Shown here: piece by piece, positions 33,576 through 44,585 of the stretch | Numbering within the stretch: position 1 is the stretch's first letter | Layout of the letters: each line of letters starts with the position of its first letter | Assembly (NCBI GenBank): GCA_029532415.1 | Contig: JAQOTA010000066.1 | Span: 1 to 52,330 of the forward strand | Length of the DNA stretch: 52,330 nt | Source: Marasmius tenuissimus | Taxonomy: Eukaryota > Basidiomycota > Agaricomycetes > Agaricales > Marasmiaceae | Direction of reading: 5' to 3' | Program-made: the position numbers and the translations under genes | The notes under the pieces: generated by a model | The model's input: only the letters and a program-made list of their open reading frames with translations | What the model was told of the DNA's origin: nothing | Databases searched by the model: none

Positions 33576-34048
33576 TCACTCAGAGTAGGTGAGAGCAACA
33601 GACTCCAAGTCCTTCAGGTCCCTCTCGACCTCCGCAAGCCGCTTGACCACCATATCCACCTCAGTGGACTTGCTCTGGATGGCAAAGACCCTGTTGTTCA
33701 GCTTGCGAAGCTCCTCGTTGGGCTTATCCTCCAGCTTCCGAATGTCGGCAATCTCATTGTCGTAATGAGAGCTGCACGAGAGCAACGCAGACAGGTTGAC
33801 TTGAACTTCACGAAGACGATGTGCCACTTGTGAATAGCTGAAAGTAGGCCCAGGGATGTGATTTTGCTGAGCTTCACGAAGGCTCTTGATGACTGAAAAG
33901 AGTGAGCAAATTTAAATTGTAGTCAATAGATTCAAAATGACTTACGTTGGACTTGAGCCCACTTGGCACTCGGGACATCATCGAGAGGAGTCGGCTTCAC
34001 AGGACCAGTTGGGGAGACCCCCTCACTAAGTGCAGCTGAAAAGCACAT
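33576..34048 (-). CDS. 139-aa coiled-coil protein directly behind copia pol, left arm
   Basis: Exons 34048-33946 and 33892-33576 (52-bp intron with TTCAG acceptor) give 139 residues. The N-terminal 35 residues are Pro/Ser/Val-rich, with AKWAQVQ at the border. The rest is heptad-like coiled coil (REVQVNLSALL, DIRKLEDKPNEELRKLNNRV, VDMVVKRLAEVERDLKDLES). The ATG lies 9 bases after the stop codon of pol on the same strand. The copia 3' LTR expected there is missing. So the gene either is a third ORF taken up by the element, or was joined to pol by a deletion. The right-arm copy is also open. Confidence 0.5.
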
Positions 34049-34057
34049 CTGAGCGAA

Positions 34058-36440
34058 TCAAGTGGACAAATAGAATTCAAGTCCAAGGTGATCTCTGAAC
34101 CGTAAGAACTTCTCATGACCGAGATTCTTAGTGAACATGTCTGCGGGATTATAGACCCCTTCGATGAAGAACAGCTCGACTTTGCCATCTTCAACACACG
34201 ATTGAATATAATGATATCGTATCGATGTGCTTGGTTCGGCGTTCTTGAACCGGATTAGATGCAATGAAGATAGAGCCTTGATTGTCTCCGCAGATTGGAA
34301 TAGGACCCAAGTCAATTCCAAGTTCAGAGAGTAACGATCTTATCCAGGAAGCTTGACGACTGCAATCCGACAGTGCCATATACTCAGCCTCAGTGGAAGA
34401 AAGAGCTACAGTCTTCTGGGCGTGTGATTGCCACGAGAAGATGCCGCCTGCTAACTTGAAGAAGTAGCCAGTGATCGAATGGTGTTTGATAAAATCAGCA
34501 GCCCAATCCGAGTCTGTGAACGCAAGAAGACCTCCATCAGAGTCACGATCATAGACGAGTGAATAATCTGATGTGCCAGCGAGATAGCGGCAGATGTAAA
34601 GAGCTTTATCGAGGTGTTCCTTCGTTGGATTAGAAGAGAACTGGGAAAGCTTCGTAACTGCATAGGCAATATCAGGATGTGTGCCCAGCATAATGTACAG
34701 AAGCGACCCAATCACAGACTGGAATCTGGAGCGAATGGCAGGATTGACTGGACCATCGTTGGGAGTTGGCACATAGCCAGCAGGTAAGGGCGTAGGAGCA
34801 CCTTTCGCATTCTGCATCCCGAAACGTTCAAGGACTTTCTTCAGATAATCCTTTTGGTCAATCATGATCTTATTGCCTTTGCGACGAATGCTCATGCGGA
34901 GAAACTCGCTAGCATCACCCATATCACGGCATTCCCATCGAGCCATGAACTCAGCTTTCTTCTTGTGAACAAAAGCTTTGTTAGGACCCATGAAGAATGC
35001 ATTGTCAACGTATATGAGCATACACAACTTCACCGCTCTTCGGATCTTTGCAGATGAAGAGTCCAGCATCAGAAGTTAGGCGTTTGAAGCCCAATACTTC
35101 CATGGACAAGCTGAGGGTTCGCCACCACTCAAGGGCAGCTTGCTTCAGTCCATATAATGCATGACGCAGGCGTAGTACCTTACGTTCTTGGCCCTTGACT
35201 TTGAAGCCTTCAGGTTGTTCCATGTATATCTCCTCAACAAGATCACCGTAAAGGAAGGCGTTCTTGACATCAACAGAAGTGATGTACCAGTTCTTGAGAG
35301 CTGCAAGAGCAAGCATTATTCGAACAGTCTCATAACAAACAACTGGTGAGAAGATTTCATCAAAATCGGCACCTTCAACCTGAGAGAAACCTTTGGCAAC
35401 AAGTCTAGCTTTCTTGCGACCATTCGACTTTACATCGAAGACCCATCTATTTCTGATGGCTTTGCGACCTTTAGGCAGGCCACAGAGTTCCAAGACCTTG
35501 CGCTTACGAAGTGCCTCAAGTTCTTCGTGGCAAGCATTCTTCCATCCCTTCTGTTGCTCAACAGGCAACTTTAGAATATCGCGGAGTGTCCACTCTCTGA
35601 TGTTAGAGAAATCAGGAGTATCGGACGTTGGAAGCAAATCGTGAACTGGAACAGCATTGTTCAACAGGTAAATCACGAATCCTACTCCCCCTTCTTGGGT
35701 CAGTTTTTCGACTACGCTTTCTTCCTCATGCGACTCAGTGCTTCCACTGGGTTCTGGAGCAGGCGGAGGCGGAAGTGGACCAGGAATCCCCCTTTTACCA
35801 CCTTTGCCTTTCCTAAATCGGGAAGAGCTAGGACGATCAACTGGATGTGAAGGTTCTTTGTCTCCGGTAACATTTCTCCAAGTATTCTTATTCTCTAAGT
35901 CGCGAATAATGTCTGAGGGTCTATTTGGGTTCCGCTGTTCACCAAATATATTACCAGGTTGCGTAACACCCTTCCGCTGCCTCGAAGACCGGCGTGGACC
36001 ATCCGCTGCTGGTGCAGGCAGAGGAACGGCGGGTTCGCCTGGAGGCGTTGGAGGACCAGATTGAGGGAGTGGCACATCCCCTGGCACAGGGCCACCTGCA
36101 GGTTCGTCAACCTGAGGTTCTGATCTCTTAGAAGGTTCGGAGCAACGTCTGAGATCTGGCAATGGAGTATCGTCCCAATCATCATCAGAGTCTTCATCTT
36201 CCGAAGGAATGTTGGGATTTTCACTCAAAGTAAATGGTTCACTACCAACAGGTGTAAAGCCACGAGTTTTGGCATCAGGACACTTATTGTACAGCGTCTC
36301 ATCGAACAGTGCAGTGCTACCTTTGAATACAGAATTATTGCTTTGCATGAACAGGAAGCCTTTCATTCCGTCTTGGTAGCCGATGAAAGTCATTAACTCA
36401 CTGCGAGGAGCGAGCTTATTCTTCCTATGATCTTCAGTAT
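34058..36440 (-). pseudogene. Copia reverse transcriptase and RNase H, left arm
   Basis: C-terminal half of the copia polyprotein, which copies element RNA into DNA. In order: the GCAAYVF junction, an acidic/Pro-rich linker (35700-36250), NRWVFDVKSNGRKKARLVAK, VEGADFDEIFSPV, SVDVKNAFLYGDL with the first catalytic Asp, then IYVDNAFFMG, where copia enzymes have YVDD. RNase H keeps TDSDWA, STEAEYMAL and GDNQGS. Two frame breaks are visible: one near 36440 (a base missing relative to the right arm, private) and one near 35010 between GEVVY and the YVDN motif (shared with the right arm). Asp-to-Asn in YVDN is shared too and would inactivate the enzyme. The frame ends at 34058. Confidence 0.85.
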
Positions 36441-36467
36441 GAAGACGTAGGCTGCACAACCCATAAC

Positions 36468-37620
36468 TCAGAGATGTGAAACATTGGGTGCTTCGCCGTA
36501 AAGCATTCCGAACGGAGTTCGCCAGCTCAATTGTTGCATGGGAGTGCGATTGTAGAGGTGGACGGCGTGCACATGGCAGAATTCCCACCAGGACTGAGGC
36601 ATACAAGCTTCAAAGCGAAGAGCTTCAGCCTTTTCATGAATAGTCCTGTTGAATCGTTCAGCACAACTGTTTTGTTGTGGTGTATATGGTATGCTTTGAT
36701 CTCTTTGGATTCCATACTCTTTCAGTACTGCATCGAACTTATCTCCTTTGTACTCTCCCCCTTCATTGGACATCCAGGTCTTGACAACAGCATTGAATTG
36801 CGTTTTGACCATAGTAAGGAAGTCCCTCAAAGCGGGTACTGCCTCGTCTTTCGTCTTGAGCTTGGAGGTCCAAACATAGGACGTGCAGTCATCGAGAAAA
36901 GAGATGTAGTACCTGTACCGGTGATACAATTCAACCGGGTACGACTTCAAATCCGAATGTATGCGTTCAAACGGTTTAGAAGCTCTAGTAGTAGAGTTGG
37001 GGAACGATTTCTCATGCATCTTGCCTTCAGCACAACCACGACACAGAGGTGTCTTCTTAGTAGGCATTTTAAGGTCAAGTGGGAAACCTTGTGTATGTTT
37101 CCGAGCTTTGTTCAGGGCTTTATCCGATGGATGCCCAAAGCGTCTGTGCTCAATATTGTAATCGACATTGTAAACGACCGACTTGGCCATTAAATCTCAG
37201 CAGATGCTTTCCACGAGTGTACCCAATAAATGGTTTGACCAGGCATATGAGGGTAGGAAACAAGCGACTGTCGTCGCTGTGAGGAGTAGAAGGCCAACTT
37301 CTTCACGTTTCCACGAATTGATAGGCCATCCTGAAGGAACTCTCCCATGGATAGTAAGCGTATATCCAATTGCGGTATGTAATAGACAGGATAGAAACGC
37401 AAAACGCGCTCAGTAAGTTTTCTGTCATGTCCTTCAACATCATGCTCAATGAAGACAGTGCCTTTACCCTTGATCTGTATAGGGTTGCCCTTATTCGCAG
37501 TATTTACAATAGGACCATCAAGCGATTCATATTCAGCGAAATCATTCAAATCATTCGTGAAATGAGAGGAGGCACCAGAATCAAGGAGCCAACCCTGTGC
37601 ATTGTTCACACTTTTCTTTC
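36468..37620 (-). pseudogene. Copia protease and integrase, left arm
   Basis: N-terminal visible half of pol. The protease shows LLDSGASSHFTND (active-site DSGA). After a frame break near 37190 (one T fewer than in the right arm), integrase keeps its zinc-binding pattern (HRRFGH ... CRGCAEGK), the first catalytic Asp (IHSDLKSYP) and the Glu in AERFNRTIHEKAE. The second catalytic position reads MSNEGGEYKG, where SD-GGEY is expected, an Asp-to-Asn change present in both arms. A TGA at 36468-36470 (SHL-stop-VMGCAAY) takes the place of an Arg codon usual in this family, also in both arms. Gag, PBS and 5' LTR are absent; the palindrome centre cuts the element just before the protease. Confidence 0.85.
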
Positions 37621-37633
37621 CCTTACATTGAGT

Positions 37634-37670
37634 ATTATAATATAAAAAAATAATAAAAAATTATAATATA
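37634..37670. other. Centre of the palindrome: 37-bp spacer of A and T only
   Basis: The arms meet at ACATTGAGT (37625-37633) and ACTCAATGT (37671-37679). The 37 bases between them contain no G or C. Two copies of the self-complementary octamer ATTATAAT (37634-37641 and 37660-37667) frame an A-rich loop. In single-stranded form the arms would fold to a hairpin with this spacer as loop. Confidence 0.9.
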
Positions 37671-37694
37671 ACTCAATGTAAGGGAAAGAAAAGT

Positions 37695-38835
37695 GTGAAC
37701 AATGCACAGGGTTGGCTCCTTGATTCTGGTGCCTCCTCTCATTTCACGAATGATTTGAATGATTTCGCTGAATATGAATCGCTTGATGGTCCTATTGTAA
37801 ATACTGTGAATAAGGGCAACCCTATACAGATCAAGGGTAAAGGCACTGTCTTCATTAAGCATGATGTTGAAGGACATGACAGAAAACTTACTGAGCGCGT
37901 TTCGCATCTCTATCCTGTCTATTACATATCGCAATTGGATATACGCTTACTATCCATGGGAGAGTTCCTTCAAGATGGTCTATCAATTCGTGGAAACACG
38001 AAGAAGTTAGCCTTCTACTCATCACAGCAACGACAGTCACTTGTTTCCTACCCTCATATGCCTGGTCAAACCATTTATTGGGTACACTCGTAGAAAGCAT
38101 CTGCTGAGGTTTTAATGGCCGAGTCGGTCGTTTACAATGTCGACTACAATATTGAGCACAGACGCTTTGGGTATCCATCAGATAAAGCCCTGAATAAAGC
38201 TTGGAAACATACACAAGGTTTCCCACTTGACCTTAAGATGCCTACTAAGAAGACACCTTTGTGTCATGGTTGTGTTGAAGGCAAGATGCTTGAGAAATTG
38301 TTCTCCAACTCTACTACTAGAGCTTCTAAACTGTTTGAACACATATATTTGGGTTTGAAGTTGTACCCAGTTGAATCGTATCACTGGTACAAGTACTACA
38401 TCTCTTTTCTTGATGACTGCACGTCCTACGTTTGGACCTCCAAGCTCAAAACAAAAGACAAGGCAGTACCCACTTTGAGGGACTTCCTTACTATGGTCAA
38501 GAATTCAATGCTGTTGTCAAGGCCTGGATGTCCAATGAAGGGGAGAATACAAAGGAGATAAATTTGATGCAGTACTGAAAGAGCATGGAATCCAAAGGGA
38601 TCAAAGCATACCATATACACCACAACAAAACAGTCGTGCTGAATGATCCAACAGGACTATTCATGAAAAGGCTGAAGCTCTTTGCTTTGAAGCTTGTATG
38701 CCTCAGTCCTGATGGGAATTCTGCCATGTGCATGCTGTCCACCTTTACAACTGCACTCCCATGCAACAATTGAGCTGGCGAACTCCGTTCGGAATGCTTT
38801 ACGGCGAAGCACCCAATGTTTCACATCTCTGAGTT
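37695..38835 (+). pseudogene. Copia protease and integrase, right arm, heavily mutated
   Basis: Same gene as 36468-37620 but with many more lesions. The protease DSGASSHF is intact. A TAG (38091-38093) replaces the Trp codon TGG after WVHS. In integrase, HRRFGH became HRRFGY, CRGC became CHGC, and Pro, Arg, Ala and Ser codons were changed in the C-to-T or G-to-A direction. Deletions of about four bases near 38497 and one base near 38542 break the frame at the second catalytic motif. AERFNRT is cut by TGA. The TGA at 38830-38832 is shared with the left arm. Confidence 0.85.
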
Positions 38836-41244
38836 ATGGGTTGTGCAGCCTACGTCTTCATACCTGAAGATCATAGGAAGAATAAGCTCGCTCCTCGCAG
38901 TGAGTTAATGACTTTCATCGGCTACCAAGACGGAATGAAAGGCTTCCTGTTCATGCAAAGCAATAATTCTGTATTCAAAGGTAGCACTGCACTGTTCGAT
39001 GAGACGCTGTACAATAAGTGTCCTGATGCCAAAACTCGTGGCTTTACACCTGTTGGTAGTGAACCATTTACTTTGAGTGAAAATCCCAACATTCCTTCGG
39101 AAGATGAAGACTCTGATGATGATTGGGACGATACTCCATTGCCAGATCTCAGACGTTGCTCCGAACCTTCTAAGAGATCAGAACCTCAGGTTGACGAACC
39201 TGCAGGTGGCCCTGTGCCAGGGGATGTGCCACTCCCTCAATCTGGTCCTCCAACGCCTCCAGGCGAACCCGCCGTTCCTCTGCCTGCACCAGCAGCGGAT
39301 GGTCCACGCCGGTCTTCGAGGCAGCGGAAGGGTGTTACGCAACCTGGTAATATATTTGGTGAACAGCGGAACCCAAATAGACCCTCAGACATTATTCGCG
39401 ACTTAGAGAATAAGAATACTTGGAGAAATGTTACCGGAGACAAAGAACCTTCACATCCAGTTGATCGTCCTAGCTCTTCCCGATTTAGGAAAGGCAAAGG
39501 TGGTAAAAGGGGGATTCCTGGTCCACTTCCGCCTCCGCCTGCTCCAGAACCCAGTGGAAGCACTGAGTCGCATGAGGAAGAAAGCGTAGTCGAAAAACTG
39601 ACCCAAGAAGGGGGAGTAGGATTCGTGATTTACCTGTTGAACAATGCTGTTCCAGTTCACGATTTGCTTCCAACGTCCGATACTCCTGATTTCTCTAACA
39701 TCAGAGAGTGGACACTCCGCGATATTCTAAAGTTGCCTGTTGAGCAACAGAAGGGATGGAAGAATGCTTGCCACGAAGAACTTGAGGCACTTCGTAAGCG
39801 CAAGGTCTTGGAACTCTGTGGCCTGCCTAAAGGTCGCAAAGCCATCAGAAATAGATGGGTCTTCGATGTAAAGTCGAATGGTCGCAAGAAAGCTAGACTT
39901 GTTGCCAAAGGTTTTCTCTCAGGTTGAAGGTGCCGATTTTGATGAAATCTTCTCACCAGTTGTTTGTTATGAGACTGTTCGAATAATGCTTGCTCTTGCA
40001 GCTCTCAAGAACTGGTACATCACTTCTGTTGATGTCAAGAACGCCTTCCTTTACGGTGATCTTGTTGAGGAGATATACATGGAACAACCTGAAGGCTTCA
40101 AAGTCAAGGGCCAAGAACGTAAGGTACTATGCCTGCGTCATGCATTATATGGACTGAAGCAAGCTGCCCTTGAGTGGTGGCGAACCCTCAGCTCGTCCAT
40201 GGAAGTATTGGGCTTCAAATGCCTAACTTCTGATGCTGGACTCTTCATCTGCAAAGATCCGAAGAGCGGTGAAGTTGTGTATGCTCATATACGTTGACAA
40301 TGCATTCTTCATGGGTCCTAACAAAGCTTTTGTTCACAAGAAGAAAGCTGAGTTCATGGCTCGATGGGAATGCCGTGATATGGGTGATGCTAGCAAGTTT
40401 CTCCGCATGAGCATTCGTCGCAAAGGCAATAAGATCATGATTGACCAAAAGGATTATCTGAAGAAAGTCCTTGAACGTTTCGGGATGCAGAATGCAAAAG
40501 GTGCTCCTACGCCCTTACCTGCTGGCTATGTGCCAACTCCCAACAATGGACCAGTCAATCCTGCCATTCGCTCCAGATTCCAGTCTGTGATTGGGTCGCT
40601 TCTGTACATTATGCTGGGCACACATCCTGATATTGCCTATGCAGTTACGAAGCTTTCCCAGTTCTCTTCTAATCCAATGAAGGAACACCTCGATAAAGCT
40701 CTTTACATCTGCCGCTATCTCGCTGGCACATCAGATTATTCACTCGTCTATGATCGTGACTCTGATGGAGGTCTTCTTGCGTTCACAGACTCGGATTGGG
40801 CTGCTGATTTTATCAAACGCCATTCGATCACTGGCTACTTCTTCAAGTTAGCAGGCGGCATCTTCTCGTGGCAATCACACGCCCAGAAGACTGTAGCTCT
40901 TTCTTCCACTGAGGCTGAGTATATGGCACTGTCGGATTGCAGTCGTCAAGCTTCCTGGATAAGATCGCTACTCTCTGAACTTGGAATCGACTTAAGTCCT
41001 ATTCCAATCTGTGGAGACAATCAAGGCTCTATCTTCATTGCATCTAATCCGGTTCAAGAACGCCGAACCAAGCACATCGATACGATATCATTATATTCAA
41101 TTGTGTGTTGAAGATGGCAAAGTCGAGCTGTTCTTCATCGAAGGGGTCTATAATCCCGCAGACATGTTCACTAAGAATCTCGGTCATGAGAAGTTCTTAC
41201 GGTTCAGAGATCACCTTGGACTTGAATTCTATTTGTCCACTTGA
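38836..41244 (+). pseudogene. Copia reverse transcriptase and RNase H, right arm
   Basis: Mirror of 34058-36440 and nearly identical to it, in contrast with the integrase just upstream. The join GCAAYVFIPEDHRKNK is in frame here. One extra T in the GGTTTTCTCTC run (about 39913) breaks the frame before VEGADFDEIF; the left arm lacks this insertion. The shared frame break (40295) and the YVDN motif are the same as in the left arm. RNase H is open to 41244. Confidence 0.85.
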
Positions 41245-41253
41245 TTCGCTCAG

Positions 41254-41726
41254 ATGTGCTTTTCAGCTGCACTTAGTGAGGGGGTCTCCCCAACTGGTCC
41301 TGTGAAGCCGACTCCTCTCGATGATGTCCCGAGTGCCAAGTGGGCTCGAGTCCAACGTAAGTCATTTTGAATCTATTGACTACAATTTAAATTTGCTCAC
41401 TCTTTTCAGTCATCAAGAGCCTTCGTGAAGCTCAGCAAAATCACATCCCTGGGCCTACTTTCAGCTATTCACAAGTGGCACATCGTCTTCGTGAAGTTCA
41501 AGTCAACCTGTCTGCGTTGCTCTCGTGCAGCTCTCATTACGACAATGAGATTGCCGACATTCGGAAGCTGGAGGATAAGCTCAACGAGGAGCTTCGCAAG
41601 CTGAACGACAGGGTCTTTGCCATCCAGAGCAAGTCCACTGAGGTGGATATGGTGGTCAAGCGGCTTGCGGAGGTCGAGAGGGACCTGAAGGACTTGGAGT
41701 CTATTGCTCTCACCTACTCCGAGTGA
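41254..41726 (+). CDS. 139-aa coiled-coil protein directly behind copia pol, right arm
   Basis: Exons 41254-41356 and 41410-41726. The frame is kept, with three or so amino-acid changes against the left arm (for example Pro-to-Leu in the LEDK segment). The position 9 bases after the pol stop is the same. Confidence 0.5.
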
Positions 41727-42175
41727 TGTCTCTCCTCCCGTCGTAGCCTGAAGTTATAGTACTTGATTGTATCTTTCGTTGCACTATAATAATGATTCTT
41801 GAATTCCGTTTTCCATATATATGACTGAAACCATGAATAGAATGAATGACGTGGGGACTATTGAAAGATCTGGACAGAATCTGTCAAAGAACCACCATAG
41901 AGTTGGAATGCGCTCGACCCATGATCCCTAAGTTCTGCTTACAGGTTTGGGTTTACGTGATGCTCAGTCTGACTTGATCTGAACTCGATTCTAACACTGC
42001 AAGCCCATACCCTTCTCGAATACTTAGCTATTGCATATACAAGGTGCTATAATGGTAGTCTAGGTGATTCTCAAATTTTGTGGAGGAACAAGCCCAAATG
42101 AAAAAGTCAGGAAACTGACCTTTGGTTGACGGTGATTCCATATTCTTATCATGCTTCACACCTGCTTCCACTCGG
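41727..42175. other. Spacer between coiled-coil genes, right arm
   Basis: Mirror of 33127-33575. Nothing additional is seen in it. Confidence 0.4.
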
Positions 42176-43013
42176 ATGCCTTGTCTCAAACTCTACACCA
42201 CCAAAGCTCAACGACAGGAAGCAAACCGAAGCAAAAACAAACACTTCTATGATAAGTGCGTACATTCTACTATTGATTCAACCTTATTTACCGACTGTTT
42301 CTTCAGGAATTGCCTCGAGATCCTGGATTCCAAGAAGGACAAGAGACTACAAGAGAGGCGAGCCCAGGAAACACGCGAGTAAGTTTACAACCTTAGAATC
42401 TATCTTCACGCTCTATCTAATACACTGAATAGGATACAGGAGTGCAAGAAACGACGCGAGAGAAGCAAGCAAGAGACAACGGTGAACTTGAATGCCGGTA
42501 TTGAACTTTCAGAGGAAGCGATCAGTCCCCCTCCTATCAACGTCGAAAGGTGCGCAGCAACTCTGATTATTCAACCGCTAGGCTCTCATCTATGTATACA
42601 GAGAGCTGGAGGACCGATTGGAAGACTTGAAAAGGCAATACCAGATGCACATCGCATGCAGACATCAACAATTCTTGCACAATCTCTCTGTACAAGCTCT
42701 CCAATGGAAACACTCACAACGTGGACTGACGATGACCCGAGCACTATCGCCATCTCCCGTAATTGCTGCCAAAAGGGCCATTGATGTGATGCTGGATGAA
42801 TACCACAACCTGGAAGATTACTACTTCTGGTGCCTTCACAATCGAAAAGGTCAGATTTGGGAAGAAAAGCGGGATGTTTTTTGGGCATTTGAGGACGTAG
42901 TCAGAAAGCTGCTCACTGTACTCGACAATATGAGTGAGCTTCTGAGTCTGGCTGGCTATAATCCCTCTTTAAATGATTTCGAAGACCTATACCTACACCA
43001 GTACGAGTATTAG
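42176..43013 (+). CDS. 226-aa helical protein, right arm
   Basis: Exons 42176-42255, 42307-42378, 42433-42549 and 42602-43013. All splice sites seen in the left arm are kept. Changes are few and mostly conservative (Gln-to-Arg, Val-to-Ile, Asn-to-Asp). That the frame stays open in both copies, while KDZ and pol carry stops, suggests either selection or recent duplication. Confidence 0.6.
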
Positions 43014-43091
43014 CGCTCACAAGCGCCCAGTACCCACACTCACCCATAATTGAAGTTGATACTCTACCTCCATTGTTACCTACGAGTGTTC

Positions 43092-43902
43092 ATGACTGAA
43101 CCAGATCCATCCTCAGCTTCAAGCTCTGGAAGACGCAGGTGAGCGGGAGAAAACACTCTAAACACTCTGGAAACTCAATGATAACGCTAGACGAACTGAG
43201 TCTGAAGTTCAGCGAGAAATCCACTATGGAAAAAAACGTAAACTTGAGCTGAAAGCTGCGGAGTGCGTGAGTTCAACTGCCTTCCAACTCTTACTTGCTC
43301 ACCTTTGCTCCAGAGACTGTCGGATCAAGAGACAGAAAGAGCTTGAAGTCGAGCTTTCGTACAGGGAAGATGATATAGCTGAACAAGATGCTGAGTGGGC
43401 CGACGACTGCAAGTGTGTACCCAAACTACTTTTGAACTCTGGCAAGTCACTCATCTCACCTAGATGGTATGCCACATACCACGCCTCTCTCAAGACAACT
43501 CTCCAGCGTGAGCTTGGAAACGATGCCAAACAATATTTCGAAAAGTTATACCGTGATCTTGTTCAGCGGAACCTCGCAAACCGTCCCTCAGCCTCACCGC
43601 TTTCGCACCCACGCACTATATTCCACTCACTGGCCACCATTGCCGAGACGATCTTATTCAAAATAATCAACACAGTCGGCTATACTCACCTCATGGATAA
43701 ATACTCGTCATTCACCTCACTTACAAAGGAGCTTTGCTCCTGCGTTGCTTCTCTGGATCAGGCACTCAAACAGGAGGACGGCATCAACAAAGATACCTTT
43801 TGGAACTCAGACCTGCAGTCACTCGAGACACAGTACAAAAAGTGTTCTCTCAGGTTCTTCGGGCCAGCACTATTACGGTCATACGAGGAAGCCGGGCTCT
43901 AG
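43092..43902 (+). CDS. 235-aa coiled-coil protein, right arm
   Basis: Exons 43092-43138, 43191-43262 and 43314-43902. The frame is open throughout. Differences from the left arm include Gln-to-Arg and Trp-to-Arg replacements, the latter again at a CpG-type site. The first intron contains a TAA in the exon frame, so splicing is needed for a product. Confidence 0.55.
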
Positions 43903-43987
43903 GCTACGTCTTTACTAGTAGACAGACTAAATCTATCTTATATTTCATGCACAATCATGACAGTGAAAATTCCTGTTGGACCGACAA

Positions 43988-44585
43988 CTACTGATTGGGA
44001 TATACGATCTCGACTTTGCACTGAATGACTGCAAGTAGCTCCGGGGATGGCCGTGGCAGACGCCTGGGCCTGGTGTTGGTCTCAGGTCCCGTCTGCATAC
44101 CCAAAGAACTGACTACCTCCTCCACCCATTCGGAATCCTTCTCAGCTGCCGCCAGCTGTTCCTCTGATTGTTTCTTCAGCCTGTCGAATGCCTTGACTCG
44201 GGACAATCAGTATTGAGGATTACCAGGCGTGTTTTCAGGTCGAGAAAAGTGATTCTCATACTGGCGAACTCGCATCCTATATCAACAGAGAGTAAGCTGA
44301 GATCAGATTGAGAGACCGTGAAGCATACCGGAGTTTCTCGATCTCGCTGGTGACATCGCGCCGCCTGTACCCGATGGAAAGTTAGAGTGAGTACATTATC
44401 TGAGGGAATTGCTGTACTCACATCCGATCGTGACTCGCAAGCGTCTCGGCGCGTGTGGCTTTACGTCTGGCAATCAATGCCTGTCTGTGGGCACCTTTGA
44501 TACCTCTCAGGCACAACCATTTCTTCTCTGCCGCGCCCTGGAGTCGCAAGCAGAGGTATTCTTCCTCGTCCGGAGCAGGTGCCAT
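43988..44585 (-). CDS. Small basic/coiled-coil protein, right arm
   Basis: Mirror of 30717-31314. The first three exons (44585-44422, 44364-44329, 44276-44240) keep the 78-residue frame. The downstream coiled-coil frame (to 43988) lacks the ATG seen in the left arm (ACG instead), so it would need splicing or another start. Confidence 0.45.

Larger units (their letters stand above)
23297..37633 (+). repeat. Left arm of a giant inverted repeat
   Basis: The reverse complement of this segment is found at 37671-52330. The coordinates of matching points add up to 75,304 at the centre, 75,302 over most of 29-35 kb, and 75,628 outside the right-arm solo LTR. The change of 326 is exactly the LTR plus one target duplication. 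The visible arm is 14.3 kb. Its outer border is set only by the window edge on the other side, so the real repeat may start further left. Confidence 0.95.

Noticed and set aside
35738..36064. Gly/Pro-rich open frame opposite to pol (also 39237-39563)
   Set aside because: Antisense of the Pro-rich linker of copia pol.
36531..37193. 220-codon plus-strand open frame
   Set aside because: Antisense of integrase, and broken in the other arm.
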